The notes: generated from the sequence alone by a model not told the origin. A DNA stretch of 64,000 nucleotides from Meta bourneti (GCA_933210815.1 OW119929.1:29167626-29231625), one strand, 5' to 3'. Numbered from the stretch's first letter, positions 1 to 11,385 are shown. Translations and numbers: made by a program.

Positions 1-193
1 TTCGACAGGATCTGACCAATTTTTCTAATGCTTGCTTTTGATAACTTGTCATCAAGATTGCCGATATTTTCGATGATGGCGAGATCAAGATCTGATCACT
101 TTTCTTCTAATGACGAGAGATCTACTCCATCAAGATATGGACAGTTTTATTAATGACGAGAGTCCTCGTAGAGACAAACACCAGGAGAGTTAA
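1..193 (+). mobile_element. Family M TTAA element, left end cut by window
   Basis: The right terminus is intact: an ACCAGGAG-type inverted repeat followed by TTAA at 190-193. Inside are the family's AAGATCTG and GACGAGA modules at about 45-bp spacing. The left terminus lies outside the window. Non-coding. Assignment rests on alignment by eye with the copies at 1374 and 16581. Confidence 0.75.
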
Positions 194-1373
194 GCATCCT
201 ACACCGACAGCTCTGTCTGGATTGGTGCTATGACAAATGCTGCCGAATGGAATCCCACCATGTTCAATGTATGGAGGAAACCTGGTTAATATTCCTGTGG
301 AAGACGGGTCCTGTAGTATCAGACAAGTAAGTACTTTTTGAGAAACTTAAATAGATTTATTTTACAAGGTGATTATTAATATAGATAACAGATATAAACG
401 AACACCGACGTCAAGAGCGGATGAGGAGATTTTAAGAGAGAAGTTTGCCTTTTTCTTAATCAAAGATTATGTTCTAAAGATTAATTCTAGTTAGAATCTA
501 TTGTTTAGTGCTCCACCTTTGCTGAATCGGCTTTCACCTCACTTGCTCCATTTAATCTAAATGTTAACTTGTAGGCAGTTGGCTCACAAATAAATCAACG
601 ATGTGGTGTCAACCAGGGATATCACCTAGTTAGGAGTAGACAATTCCCAAGAATACTATATTGTGTAATATCATACAACCATTACTCCTAGTGGTTACCC
701 TCTGGGGTACCATCTCCTAAAACAACAAGTTGTATTCGTAGATAACTCATTGCAGTTCAACGATACATAGATGACATCCTGTAAACAGTTCAATTGCCTT
801 TTTCTAAGCAAGTCATCCAGAGGTCTTTTTCGGACCGAATTATGTCCAGCCACATATGGTACAGATATCCTGTAATTCATCGGTGCCCGCTAACCTTCAA
901 TTTGCAGCAGTGTCCCAATACCTCTCACTAATCGAGCAAGTTCGGATATGATGGGTAGTCAAGTTCAGACAGAATATCAGAGAACTGTAGCAGGAATTGT
1001 AGAACGTCTAGAAAAATCTGCTACGTGATAACATCAGCACTCTGACTCTATGCCGTGTTCTAAAAGAGACTTGTAGTATGCATAGTGACTAGAAGAGGTT
1101 TTACAACACACTAACATATAATCTTTACGTTGTCACCGTTAACTACTAAAGTATCCCTTGACTTTGAAATTGTGATTATTTTATAATTTATGTATGTACA
1201 TGCACATGTTTAATTTCATTGCAAACGGACACTTTATTCATGGTACTTCGCTATTTTCGGCCAAAGAGTGTATGTTATTCATCATTTCACCACCACTCAA
1301 GACTATGGCATTTTTTCAGTTAAACCCTTCCAGCAACAGCGAAGAAGCTCTAGTATCATCGTGTTCCCATACG
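194..1373. other. Non-coding spacer, nothing recognised
   Basis: A+T-rich sequence with frames of at most about 60 codons, no family motif and no repeat shared with the rest of the window. Confidence 0.5.
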
Positions 1374-1595
1374 TTAACCCTCCGAGCCTTCTATCAAGAT
1401 CTGACCAATTTTACTAATGACGAGATATCTCGTCATCAAGATATTGCCGATATTTTTATGATGACTAGACCAAGATGTGACCAGTTTTCTTCTAATGACG
1501 AGATATCTCGTTCATCAAGATCTGGTCAATTATGCTACACACTCAATTATACACACAATTATGCTACACTTCGAGACAACCACCAGGGGGATTAA
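1374..1595 (+). mobile_element. Family M TTAA element (palindrome-rich MITE)
   Basis: Starts TTAACCCTCC and ends with the inverted counterpart followed by ATTAA. The interior repeats a 16-bp palindrome, GACGAGATATCTCGTC and close variants, alternating with AAGATCTG(A/G)(C/T)CA boxes. It has no coding capacity of its own; a 133-codon frame across it (1194-1595) is incidental. TTAA flanks and CCCT termini are typical of piggyBac-type transposons, so it is inferred to be a non-autonomous relative. Confidence 0.75.
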
Positions 1596-1660
1596 AAACT
1601 AATTTAACATATGAAGAAAGATCCTGAAGATTGAATGGATTTTATTCCAAGCTTCGTAAC

Positions 1661-3060
1661 TACACTGCTGGCCACCCAAATTGCAACACCAAGAAAGACA
1701 AGAGATATCACAACAAAATTTATTTTGTAGATAACATGTTGACCAAGTATCAAATGATTAAATTTATAGACTTCTGTGAAGTGTGGTTCCTGCCAAAATC
1801 AGTAGCCAGAGTAGCCGCCATTGTTGGAGATCACCGCTGCCACACGCCTCGGCATTGATTCAAAGAGACTTTGGATGTGTTCTTGGGGTACAGCAGACCA
1901 AGCAGCTTCCACACGTTGCCAAAGTTGATCTGGTGTGGCAGCTGGGGATGTATTCTGGGTCAATCGTTGAGCAACCATGGACCACATGTTTTCTATCGGC
2001 GAAAGATCCGGAGAGCGAGCTGGCCAGGGAAGCAATTCAATCTGGCGATTGACGAAGAACCCTTGGACAATGCGTGCCACGTGTGGTCGCGCATTATCCT
2101 GTTGAAATATGGCTGTGGGCAAGCCCTGAAGGTAAGGAAGGACAACTGGCTCCAACACCTCGGAGATGTAGCGCTGGCTGTTTAAAGTACCGGCAATGGG
2201 TACTAGAGGAGTGCGAGAGTGATATCCAATACCGCTCCATACCATAATACCCGGTGCAGGACCAGTGTGGCGGTGCATAACGCAGCTGTTCAGCATCCTC
2301 TCTCCACGGTGTCTCCAGACTCGAATCCGACCATCGTGGTGTTGCAGACAGAAGCGTGACTCGTCAGTAAAGACAATTTCATTCCATTCTGCCGTCCACA
2401 TCCTTCTTTCATCGCACCATTGGCGGCGGAAACGTCTGTGGTTCTGCGTCAAGGGTAGACGAAGCAATGGACGTCTTGCGGACAGACCACTCTGCTGTAA
2501 ACGGCGTCGAATGGTACGCGCAGACACTGGATGATGCGGTACAGACTGAATGTGCTGTGCTATGGTTCGTGATGTGGCTGAGCGATCCGTCACTGCCATA
2601 CGCACAATATGCCTGTCATCACGTGAAGTGGTGCACTGAGGTGGATGCGATCGAACACGTCGGTCCGTCGTACCCTCCTGCATCCAACGATCACAGTTGT
2701 TTGGTTTCGTCCAACACGACTACCGATTTCCCTGAAAGATAATCCACAATCTCGGTAGGCCACTATCCTTCCTCTGTCGAACTCGGATACTTGATCAAAA
2801 GATGATCGCTGTTTTCTACGAGGCATAATTGATCGTTTTTTTGAAAAAACCACAAGAAAAACACAATTGCCGTACTTGAAATCGTCGAAATCTCCAAGCC
2901 TTAAATAGCGCTTTGAAGTGGCGCCACAGGCGCGCGTGATGTGCGTCTGCGCTGAAATTCTAATCATTTGCATATCTCACCTCCGCTAATGCATGTTGTA
3001 AATTTCATATTATTTGCATGCTTCCTTCAGGGTGTTGCATTTACGGTGGCCAGCAGTGTA
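1661..3060 (-). mobile_element. Tc1-type DNA transposon, copy 1
   Basis: Bounded by TA dinucleotides (1661-1662 and 3059-3060) and by about 28-bp terminal inverted repeats starting CACTGCTGGCCACC, with roughly 25 of 28 positions matching. The 1.4-kb length and TA target fit the Tc1/mariner superfamily. It is nearly identical to the copy at 18947 but lacks 13 bp inside the transposase gene near 2693. Confidence 0.95.
1799..2826 (-). pseudogene. Tc1 transposase, frameshifted
   Basis: This is the transposase of the enclosing element. It would bind the terminal repeats through two N-terminal helix-turn-helix domains and cut and paste the element at TA. The gene is broken: compared with the copy at 19085-20125 a 13-bp segment is missing near 2693, between short AC-rich direct repeats. 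The N-terminal helix-turn-helix (to about 2693) and the catalytic part (1799-2683) are therefore in different frames. The catalytic half is otherwise open and keeps the FTDES, QDNARPH and SPIEN motifs of a DD34E enzyme. About five amino-acid differences separate it from the intact copy, including a serine in place of a glycine in the VWGG box. Copy 1 probably cannot make active enzyme but could be moved by copy 2, since both ends are intact. Confidence 0.92.
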
Positions 3061-3149
3061 TTTTCGTTTTTATTATCTTTCATCCTTTTTTTGAAGCTTT
3101 TATGAAATTAACTTTAGTTATTAAGTTGGGATTAGATCTACATCTTTTA

Positions 3150-3374
3150 TTAATCCTGCTGGTGGTTGTGTCGGCGAATTATCTCGTCATTAGCAAAACT
3201 GACTGGATCTTGATTGACGAGATATCTCACCTAATTAGGAGAAAAGTAACCAGATATTGTTCTCACCATCATAAAAGAATCGACAGTATCTTAATGATGA
3301 AACATCTAGTCATTAGCGAAATTGGTTAGATCTTAATATACGAGATATTTCGTCGAAATCCCATGGAAGGTTAA
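3150..3374 (-). mobile_element. Family M TTAA element
   Basis: TTAA at 3150-3153 and 3371-3374 flank imperfect inverted termini (CTGGTGGTTG on the left, the GAAGG form on the right). The interior has degraded GAGATATCTC palindromes and CAGATCTT boxes. Orientation is opposite to the 1374 copy. It starts 90 bp beyond the Tc1 copy. Confidence 0.7.
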
Positions 3375-4127
3375 AATGAGAATATTATTTTTCTTTCATA
3401 CTTAATCTTTCATTTATTTAAGTTAGCACTTTTGCCATCATCCGAACCTTCAAAACTTAGCATGCTGTAGTGCGTTATTTTCCTTCCAACACAAGTTCAG
3501 AACATTAGCCTTTGTTAGCAAGATCATTATTAATAATGTGCTGCTATCAGGTAGTTAGCAGAGTTATAAAAATATTCCTTCTTGTATGTACTCTCCACGG
3601 GTCTGAACAACCCGGCTTCTATGATCCCCTATGCAGTCAATCAGCAGTGAATATCAATGAAATTCAATTACACCCTCCCTGACTATCCTACGGGATATGC
3701 GTCTTTCCAGCATAAAAAGTTCACCTCCCGGATCAGCTTCATGGTAATAATTTCTCACCGGAGACTCGTGGTGCCAAGATAACGAGTTGAAGGATGATGC
3801 TTGAGTGACGTTCATCCATTGCGACAGCCAAATCTTATGCCATTAGATGCATCGCCTGCCAAAACGAATGCTCTTTAATGCATCCTCTTGTGAAAATACA
3901 AAGAGATAGACAGATCTTCATGTTAGCTTATGCGAAAGCATTACTGAAAGCTCGTGTTCAATAACTAACAAATGGACTATATGGATGCAATGACCTCAGA
4001 GATAGAAATATGTCGAACTTGGATAACTAAAGTATGTCCAAATTGAACTACATTTTCAACATTAAGGACCAGAAAACACGAGGGTGCCTATTCATTAATA
4101 ATACTGTTTACATAAAAATGGGACTCA
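3375..4127. other. Non-coding spacer, nothing recognised
   Basis: No frame with recognisable protein similarity and no repeat shared with the other families. Confidence 0.5.
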
Positions 4128-4438
4128 AGCCCATTTGAAAAAGCAACGTATTAGCAACCGGAGGGTTGCGAGTTTGAAATTGTCTAGCAAAATACCGTCG
4201 TGTACTCTGGGCCTAGTGCATGTTAAATCCATCGTGATTTCAAATATCCTCAAGTTGGTGTGGTGTAGAAGTTTGGAGATTGGGGTGCTAGCGCAGGTGT
4301 TCTCGCCATCTGATCGTGGTTCAAAATTACAAGGCGTTATCCTTAGATCTTTCCTTTAGGGATTGATCCCGGACAGTCGCGAATAGCTCGTTATGTTGCT
4401 ACAGTGCGACGTTAATTAACCACCTAACCTAACCAAAC
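4128..4438 (+). mobile_element. SINE family A, nearly full length
   Basis: A tRNA-like head (GGAGGGTTGCGAG box-B area near 4158-4180; degraded box A just upstream) is followed by the family body (GAAGTTTGGAG, ATCTGATCGTGGTTC, GGGATTGATCCCGGACAG) and ends in an ACCT/AACC-rich tail. It would be transcribed by RNA polymerase III. I did not find a clean target duplication. Confidence 0.75.
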
Positions 4439-4591
4439 CTTATATAAATAATGTAAATGAATGTTGTTTACTATTGAGACTTATAAAAGTATAAGGATAG
4501 ACTGTTGAATATGTATATTATATATCTTATCATGTTAAATCTATGTTCAAAGTTAAATGTGTCTTCAACGAAATCTAACTACATTTTCACC

Positions 4592-5107
4592 ATGAAGGGA
4601 TGGTTGGTTGGTTGGTTGGTTTTTTATGGCACAAGGGCCAGATTTGGCCATGCTGCGCCAAACAATAGCTAGTTCATAACTGGTATTTAATTAGAGCGAG
4701 TCAGAAAGCCACGTAATAAAATTCAGTACAGTTGTGTATGTTGCAGTCGATTATAAAATCTAAATAAAGTTTACGAAACCAATGTCAGTAAGGAATAAAA
4801 ATAAGTTTTTATGATGTGGGTCCATCAACAAGTCTGTTAAGGTAATAGGGGAGATACCAAATCGGTTTAGTCTATGATGATTAAAATTCCGGCATTCCGT
4901 CAATATGTGCTTTATGGAAAAAATACTATTGCATGATGAGCATAAAGGAGCTGGTTCTCCCAGCAGTAAATGTCTGTGGGTAAAAAAGGAATGTCCAATT
5001 CGGAGCCTTGTCAGTTTTACGTGATGATTTCTATTTAAGTTTGTTTTGCTGAATCCCTTTATAGATGGTTGAATATCATGAAGTTTGTTATGGTTTATGA
5101 AGGGATG
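4592..5107 (-). mobile_element. 5'-truncated LINE with 11-bp target duplication
   Basis: Identical ATGAAGGGATG copies at 4592-4602 and 5097-5107 flank a 494-bp insert. On the minus strand it reads the last part of a reverse transcriptase ORF, a 3' UTR containing the TGGCGCA...TGCGCCA-type stem-loop, and an (AACC)n tail. Loss of the 5' part plus a target duplication and simple-repeat tail is the signature of target-primed reverse transcription. Confidence 0.85.
4760..5095 (-). pseudogene. LINE ORF2 C-terminal fragment
   Basis: About 111 codons read open on the minus strand from the truncation point to a TAG at 4760-4762. The frame has the hallmark C-terminal region of I/Jockey-like non-LTR retrotransposon polyproteins: an LTRLRIGHS stretch, then a TH-x4-LL segment, then Cys-x2-Cys followed by KHILTEC, a CCHC-like zinc-binding arrangement. 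The endonuclease and the polymerase core are absent, so the copy is dead. A second copy at about 43070-43310 has homologous residues up to its own stop, which supports this as a real family. I place it in the I/Jockey group only loosely; the polymerase domain that would decide the clade is missing. Confidence 0.8.
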
Positions 5108-5439
5108 ATACTTATACGTAATACTGATTGTAAATTATGTAAATGGAATTTTTTCACCATCAAGAGTTATAAAAGTATAAAAGTCTATTGGATCTTCGAT
5201 TATGTTAAAGCTATATTGGAAGTTCAGTTCAACATCTAACGAAAAATTCATTTTATTACCAAGGAAGGCTGATTGATTGTTTAATTGTGTTTAACGGTGA
5301 AGAAGGGTCCCTAAACGGCGAGACTTAGACGAGCTTAACACGACCTTGGAAGGAATTACCTCAGTGGTCGAAGTATCTTGAATTTTGAGATTAGAATGTG
5401 TTAAACGAAATTGAACATTTTCGACATAAACCGTCAGCA
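5108..5439. other. Non-coding spacer
   Basis: A+T-rich; no frame or motif recognised. Confidence 0.5.
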
Positions 5440-5522
5440 GATGTCTCGAGGAGATATATCGTCTTTACCAAAATTGACCAGAGCTTAGACGTGATACCTC
5501 GTCGATACACTTGGAGGGTTAA
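5440..5522 (-). mobile_element. Degraded family M fragment
   Basis: Only one end survives: GAGATATATCGTC, a CCAGAGCTTAGAC variant of the CAGATCTT box, CTCGTCG, then CACTTGGAGGGTTAA with TTAA at 5519-5522. The other half is missing. Confidence 0.6.
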
Positions 5523-8339
5523 GAGATCATTAAGTTGAAAATGTTTTATCACTGTTTTAATATAAAAATAACTTTTACTATTATTACCTGTGTTTTTGAA
5601 CTGAACTATTCTAATAGGCTCAACGATACTTTGCAATCAATGCAGTTTGAGCATGTGTGTGATTACTGAATCACACAATGATGAAGATTCACTATTATGT
5701 TACAATTTGAACGTTTATTAGACCTCTAAGATGTTTTATGTACACTAAATAAAATAAAAAATTTTGTATGGATTGATGTTTTTATTTCTTTAATTTCTAA
5801 ATTTACTTTTCAAAATCTCATACATATTTAAGCTTGAATATACTTCAACAAGTTAGTCGTGTTTCAAGGTTGCTGAATACTCTAAGATTCACGATTTACA
5901 TATGCCTTCACTCATGAGTATTTTTAACAAGATTAGGAGGCTCATACTTTGTTTAACTTAGTCAATTTATTAGGTTTTGGCAAGCATTCATTCCACACAA
6001 GACCAGTTCCATGCATTGCGAAAGAAAGCTACCAAGAGTGGAAAGAAAGATAAAAAGCCAAATAGCAAAGTACACGTTGAGCGGGAGTGGTATTAGAAGA
6101 ATCCATCCATGAAATGGAGTCCATGCATCACTCTGAATGTGTTGGATTTATGAGGGAATTATTTTAAATACTTAGTGAATGCATTAGTGGAAGGATGTAA
6201 AATCCTCGGACGAATGGAAGCCAAAATTGAAGCTTCCAGCACTACGTTAACATATTAGACTGATTTTTCACTGCCTAAAGAACTAAAAAGGAAGATCTCT
6301 CATAAGTTGTCCCATGGATGCTGGTTTGTAGAATGGTATTCGGAATAGAATGTAGACTTCAGTGGCCAGGGGACGCATTAACACTGATAATGGATGTAAA
6401 CAAATAGAAAAATTTGTTTTTGTAATATATGATGGATAATATTTGCCAAGACCAATAAACTACACACTGAAGTTACATGGATCTTCTTTTCATATTTGAA
6501 AAGGTTACAGGTGTGTAGTTGGATAATTGATTTCAGTGATTCGAATAAGGTGAGTTGAGACTAAATACTTGTCACAAATGTTTTAATTAGACCTCGAATA
6601 CTTCTACCGTCATAACTACTTCGTAATTTGTAAATTCATATAGGGAGGTGTACTTTTCATTAAAAGAATTCATGCATTATATATTAAAAATCTGATAAAA
6701 GACAAAAACATTCACTTTGGCTGTATTTGAATATTACTTCAGGCTGGTGCCCAGAAGAAAATTCCACGGATATGTGTGATTTAGTCTTTAGTAACTTTAT
6801 TACCTTATATATATATATACATGTCGCAATGGATATTCTCGAATGGAAGGTGGGCAAATAAACTAGATTTTTGTTCTTGAGAAAGTCATATAACAAAATA
6901 AGATGATAACTTTTGTAGGGGGACCACACAGGACACAAGTGTAATGGACAAAACTTATTTATTACCTTGAAGCTTAACTAATTTACATTAAAATCTACAA
7001 CAGGAGTTTACAACCGAAGCACTGCCGCCTACGGTACTGGGCAGTGGTTGGCAGAAAAGCGCAGAACACTCCTACGCGAGTGTGTCTCCTTGGTTCCTTG
7101 ACTCGAACTGGGGTTCGGTACTTGCGTGCGTCGCGTCGCACCGTGGGGGCCCTCTAGCGGTCGCCACCGACACTTTTATGTATCTATACTCGTATTATGT
7201 ATTTGGGATTCATAGTAGTTCATTCCACATGTTACTTTAGTGTCTAGTTTTCATTTTGTAGAGTTAAACTTCTGTAATAATATTAATGTGACTGAATTGT
7301 GTGATTTGGTGTGTGTAAGTACTTTTGTTTTATCCTTTAAAAATTACTTTCATGAAAGATATTGTTTTAGTATCAAGGTGTGTTAAGAATTTCTATGAAA
7401 TTGGACGATTGACTTGCAATGATATAACGTTCCTACATTAGTTAACTACTTGTTACTACATTAATTTAATTGAGATCAGTGGTAGGAAGAATTCACTGAA
7501 AAGTTTCTTTGTAAGTCCCTGATATTTGAAATTTTCAGTGAAATTTTGGAGTTTTTAAGCATTGTTAAGCAATTAAGGTGTACTTTCCAAACGTAAATTT
7601 TGGATTATTATTTTAGCAAAACTAATAGTCCAAAACCAATTATATAGAGTAGATTTTAATGGTGCGTCTGTCTTTTTGTATGAATATTTATATTACAAAG
7701 TTTGCACAGTAACAAAACAGAAGAATTGGTAAATTTAAGTCATCGCAGAGCTCCTGGTTGTACCATACGCAAGGAAAGAGTCGATATTAATTAACAATTA
7801 CGAATGAATAAGTGAAATGAAATGTTTGTGATGAAAGGCAAAATGAACTGAATTAGCTCACACTTGATAAAACCTTGTTTATGATCGCTTGATGTCATCG
7901 GAATCCGGCTGGATGTTGTTAAATAAGTCTCTTGTTTTTCAGAGTCTCGCTCTGATTGGTGACTGAAACAATCCAGATTGACCCTTTTCCCTTTCCCAAT
8001 AGAGAAGGCTTTCTTTCAATTACCAGAGCCGCAGAGAATAATTAAAGAGAAGGAAGGGCACAGCTCAACTCGGCCGAAGAGTGGCACTTGATAAGGAATG
8101 CGTTTAGTGTGATCTGTTTCGTTTGGTCCGCCGGAAATTAGAAGAATGGAGTTGACTGGAACAATTAGAAATCTTTTCCTGGGGATTCATTACCTGCGAG
8201 TACTCCCAAGAGAGGTTCTTGCTCCATCAAAAATTGAGATTGCAGTGCATCTTGACCCTAAAGAAATGAAGTAGAGTTGCTTAGATCGGTATTGTGTAGT
8301 GACGAAAATAATTACCAAGTCTTATTTTGAATAAAGATA
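5523..8339. other. Non-coding region with a G+C-rich block
   Basis: No gene recognised. At about 7015-7175 the sequence becomes clearly G+C and CpG rich (for example GTGCGTCGCGTCGCACC), unlike its surroundings. It has no long frame and could be a transposon or gene remnant or a regulatory island. The rest is A+T-rich. Confidence 0.45.
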
Positions 8340-9006
8340 CAGAAACTTCATCGTCAGCCAAACTAATGTAAAAGTGACTATTAATCCTTTAAATGGAGAT
8401 GGGACATCTGAGTAATCTGGAAGATAAAAGAAATCCATTTTCTGCCCAACTCCTGCCAAAAATGACTTTTTTTATGAGGATTGAACATCTGGATAATCTG
8501 GAATGGTAATGAAAACCTGTTTTCATCCAAACTGCTGTAAAAGTGACTTTCAATCCTTTCAATGGAGATGGGACATCTGAATACTCTGGAAAGATGAAGG
8601 AAATCCATCTTTCGCCAAACTGTTGAAACGTAACTATTATTCTTTTCAATGGAGATGAGACATCTGGATATATGGAAAGATTAAGAGAATCCATCTTCCG
8701 CCAAACTGCTGTGAAGGTGACTATAATCCTTTCAATGAAGATGGGACATCTGGAAATCTAGACAGACAAAGAAAATACATCTTTCGCCAAACTGCTATAA
8801 AAGTAACTATTAATCGTTTATATGATGGAGACATGAGGCATACTGTAAAGATTAAGGGAATCCATCTTTCAACAAATTGCTATAAAAATGACTATTAATC
8901 CTATCAGTGGAAATGGAACAACTGGATAATCTGGAAACTAAAGAAAATCAATCTTTCACCTAACTGCTGTAAAAATAACTATTAATCCTTTCAGTGGAGA
9001 TGGGAC
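8340..9006. repeat. Minisatellite, about 8 units of 82-90 bp
   Basis: Units share AACTGCTGTAAAAGTGACTA, then CCTTTCAATGGAGATGGGAC, then ATCTGG and GAAATCCATCTTTCGCC. Starts fall near 8371, 8459, 8540, 8626, 8715, 8801, 8886 and 8971. Neighbouring units differ at many sites, so the array is old. Long minus-strand frames here are a side effect of the periodicity. Confidence 0.85.
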
Positions 9007-9999
9007 GTATGCGTCCCACCATGTATAAGGCTAAGTATATAAATATTCTAAGTATATTAAGGCTGTTAAGGTATAAAAATATTCTCTCAATTGATATTCT
9101 GACATCAAGGTATGCCGTAGATGGATGATAGGACCCAAATAGCCTACCACATTTCTTAATAAATGCAATTTTTGTTAAGTACAAAATACATTTATTTAAA
9201 GAGAGATAGGTCTTCCCCATAAAGTTAAAAAAAGTATTTTTTTGTATAATGCCCTTAAAAGATGTGTTCCAAAAAGAAAGTGTCCTACTAATAATAGTAT
9301 AAGCATTTCAGCTTAAAGTAGAAAATAGAAGAATTGTAAAGATGTGTCGTCACGGAGTATGTAGGAACTATGTAGTTGATTTTTTATATAGATTAAAGGT
9401 GTACTTCTGATAAATCATGTCCACTCTAGCCTTTTCATGCCGGAAGTGAGAGACATCTGAACTATTTTGTATGGCCTCTATACCAATGGTTAAAAATGAG
9501 GTCTTTACTGTATAACCACATTTTTACCTTTCATTCTTTGTTTGTAAGAACATGAAAAAGTATGGGTGTTTAGCCGAAACCTTAAAATATTAATAAAAGC
9601 TGTCTCAGTAAAGCACTTTGAAAAGTTGGCGTAAACGTTTCCCACATTACAAAGAGCAATAAATATTTGTAGTATCATCTTTGAAAGGAATGTCAAAAAT
9701 AGTTTTTGAGAACTCAGTCAATATGGTTGATGAAGCCATAGTATGGTTTCACTTTTTTATCAAATTTTTTTGTTTTAGTTTTTTGTTTATGAATTTAACT
9801 TTGAATCAGAAATATCACCACCAAATAGGCCTCTTTACTTGATGACCCAGTGGAGAATGACTGCATCGATGAGATCACAAAGGAAATACATACTATTAAA
9901 GTAGAGTGAGCAATGGTAACTTTTTTATGTGCTCAGGATCATGTGAAATAGTAGTCACGTGACTATTAGACTACTTTTACATGCTGGTGGAAAACCAAC
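9007..9999. other. Non-coding spacer, nothing recognised
   Basis: A+T-rich; the longest frame (about 63 codons) resembles nothing. A CACGTGAC motif at 9957 may belong to repeat E just downstream. Confidence 0.45.
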
Positions 10000-10315
10000 A
10001 TTCATCGTTTGATTGTACACGGGATGGTAAAAACGCCCATCCATTGATTTATCATCTGATTGGTTCACGCGATAATGTAGAGTTTGGCGATTTAACCACT
10101 TTTGTCGCCTCTGTACAGAAATGCGCATTCACTCGTTCCCTGTTATAAGAAATTATATCGCTAAACGAGACGATAAGATGCCAAATCAGTCAAACAATAC
10201 AATGTTTCACAGTGAGCAGTCACGTGACTACTGGTCGATATATTGGTCACACTTTTCGAAGCTCTTCTCAATATCAATGGTCTCAATCAGTCTACTTATA
10301 TTTCACGTCTATGTA
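10000..10315 (-). repeat. Dispersed repeat E, copy 1
   Basis: The reverse complement aligns with 59940-60245 over about 300 bp. Shared segments include TAGACGTGAAATATA, GAGAAGAGCTTC, AGTAGTCACGTGACTG and GGCGACAAAAGTG. There is no coding similarity. Probably an old non-autonomous transposon; its ends are not defined. Confidence 0.7.
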
Positions 10316-10445
10316 TGAGATTCCTGGTAGACTACTAATTACAGGTAAGCCAGTTCACAGCCTGTTTACTTTTTCCTTACATGTATCCTTTGAGGGTTTG
10401 ATATCTGAATATCAGAGGTTGGTTTCCTAAACAAGTTGCTTCTCT

Positions 10446-10600
10446 CCTGAAGCGTGGTTCGTCCTCTGACCATGGTTCAAAATTACGAGGTGTTGTCCTC
10501 GGATGTTTCCCTTCGGGATTAATCCCGTACAGTCGCCAATAGCCCGTTGAGTTGCTCCAGCGTGACATTAATTAACTACCTACCTACCTGAAGCGTGGTT
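10446..10600 (+). mobile_element. SINE family A, 5'-truncated, with target duplication
   Basis: A 14-bp perfect duplication (CCTGAAGCGTGGTT at 10446-10459 and 10587-10600) brackets 127 bp. The insert is the 3' part of SINE A: GGTTCAAAATTACGAGG, GGATTAATCCCG, TTGCTCCAGCGTGAC and an ACCTACCTACC tail. The tRNA-like promoter is absent. Confidence 0.92.
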
Positions 10601-11187
10601 ATCTAAATTTTACACTCACTGATTTTCAATTTTTCCACTGTATATTTGTACGCATTTATGTATTGTCCAATAAAGTGTTGTACTTGCCACTCTGATTAGT
10701 GTTTTTCTTAATAACGCATATTTAAGTAACTAAAACACCATAAGAATAATCAAAACGGTTGAAGGAAACCAAATTGATTGGAAGCTCTCTCGGCATTTGC
10801 ATTTAATTCCGCTTGGTGGTTCAATTTACAGTTTCTGAAATAAGCCGCTAGGACTCTTCTGATTGCTTCATTAAAATGAAGAAGATAGAAAACTTAATGT
10901 CTGCACACGGAAGGAAGTCCTATTTATTCAACTGTAATTGACACACCCTGAGTAGAAGTCATTTCACGGGAGTGAAATCTGAGGAAAGTAGACTATAGAT
11001 CAAAAGACGTGAGATATACGTAGACTGACCATTGCTATTAAATTTTATTTCGATAATGTTAGCTGTGGAAAGAGGTAGTTTATTAGTAGAGATGCTATAA
11101 GCAACAAATGAAAATCATGAAATCATACAAGTACTTTCATGAAGTTCACCAATGTAAGTGAGTTGATTGCATTTCTTCGCGCATCCT
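10601..11187. other. Non-coding spacer
   Basis: No gene. A short stretch at about 11010-11036 (GACGTGAGATATACGTAGAC) resembles part of repeat E. Confidence 0.4.
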
Positions 11188-11385
11188 ATGGTTGGATTGA
11201 GTTTTATGTTGCAAGGGACATATTTGGCCATTCCGCTCCAAACACAAGACGTAATGGACGTACACACCTAAGGAAAGTTTTACTAACACAGAAAAGAGAA
11301 ATACACCCAGGGAGGAATCGAACTTACTCTGCCTATAATTTGTAGGTTGCTAGTGTAGTGGACAACGAGAATTCACTGGAAAAAG
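11188..11385 (-). mobile_element. SINE family B, degraded copy
   Basis: It shows CATATTTGGCCATTCCGC (a decayed 3' stem-loop), AAAGTTTTACTAACACAGAA, ATACACCCAGGGAGGAATCG and a tRNA-like head with box-B remnant (AATCGAACTTAC) and box-A region near 11345-11365. Transcription direction is minus. Confidence 0.7.

Noticed and set aside
1194..1595. 133-codon plus-strand frame
   Set aside because: Its second half is the family M element, its composition is not protein-like and no domain is visible.
4420..4438. CCTAACCTAACC resembling telomeric repeat
   Set aside because: It is the tail of a SINE A copy; only two or three units are present.
8381..8694. Two overlapping minus-strand frames with repeated SIERI-like words
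   Set aside because: They follow the 87-bp tandem repeat in two frames; no start or splice context.
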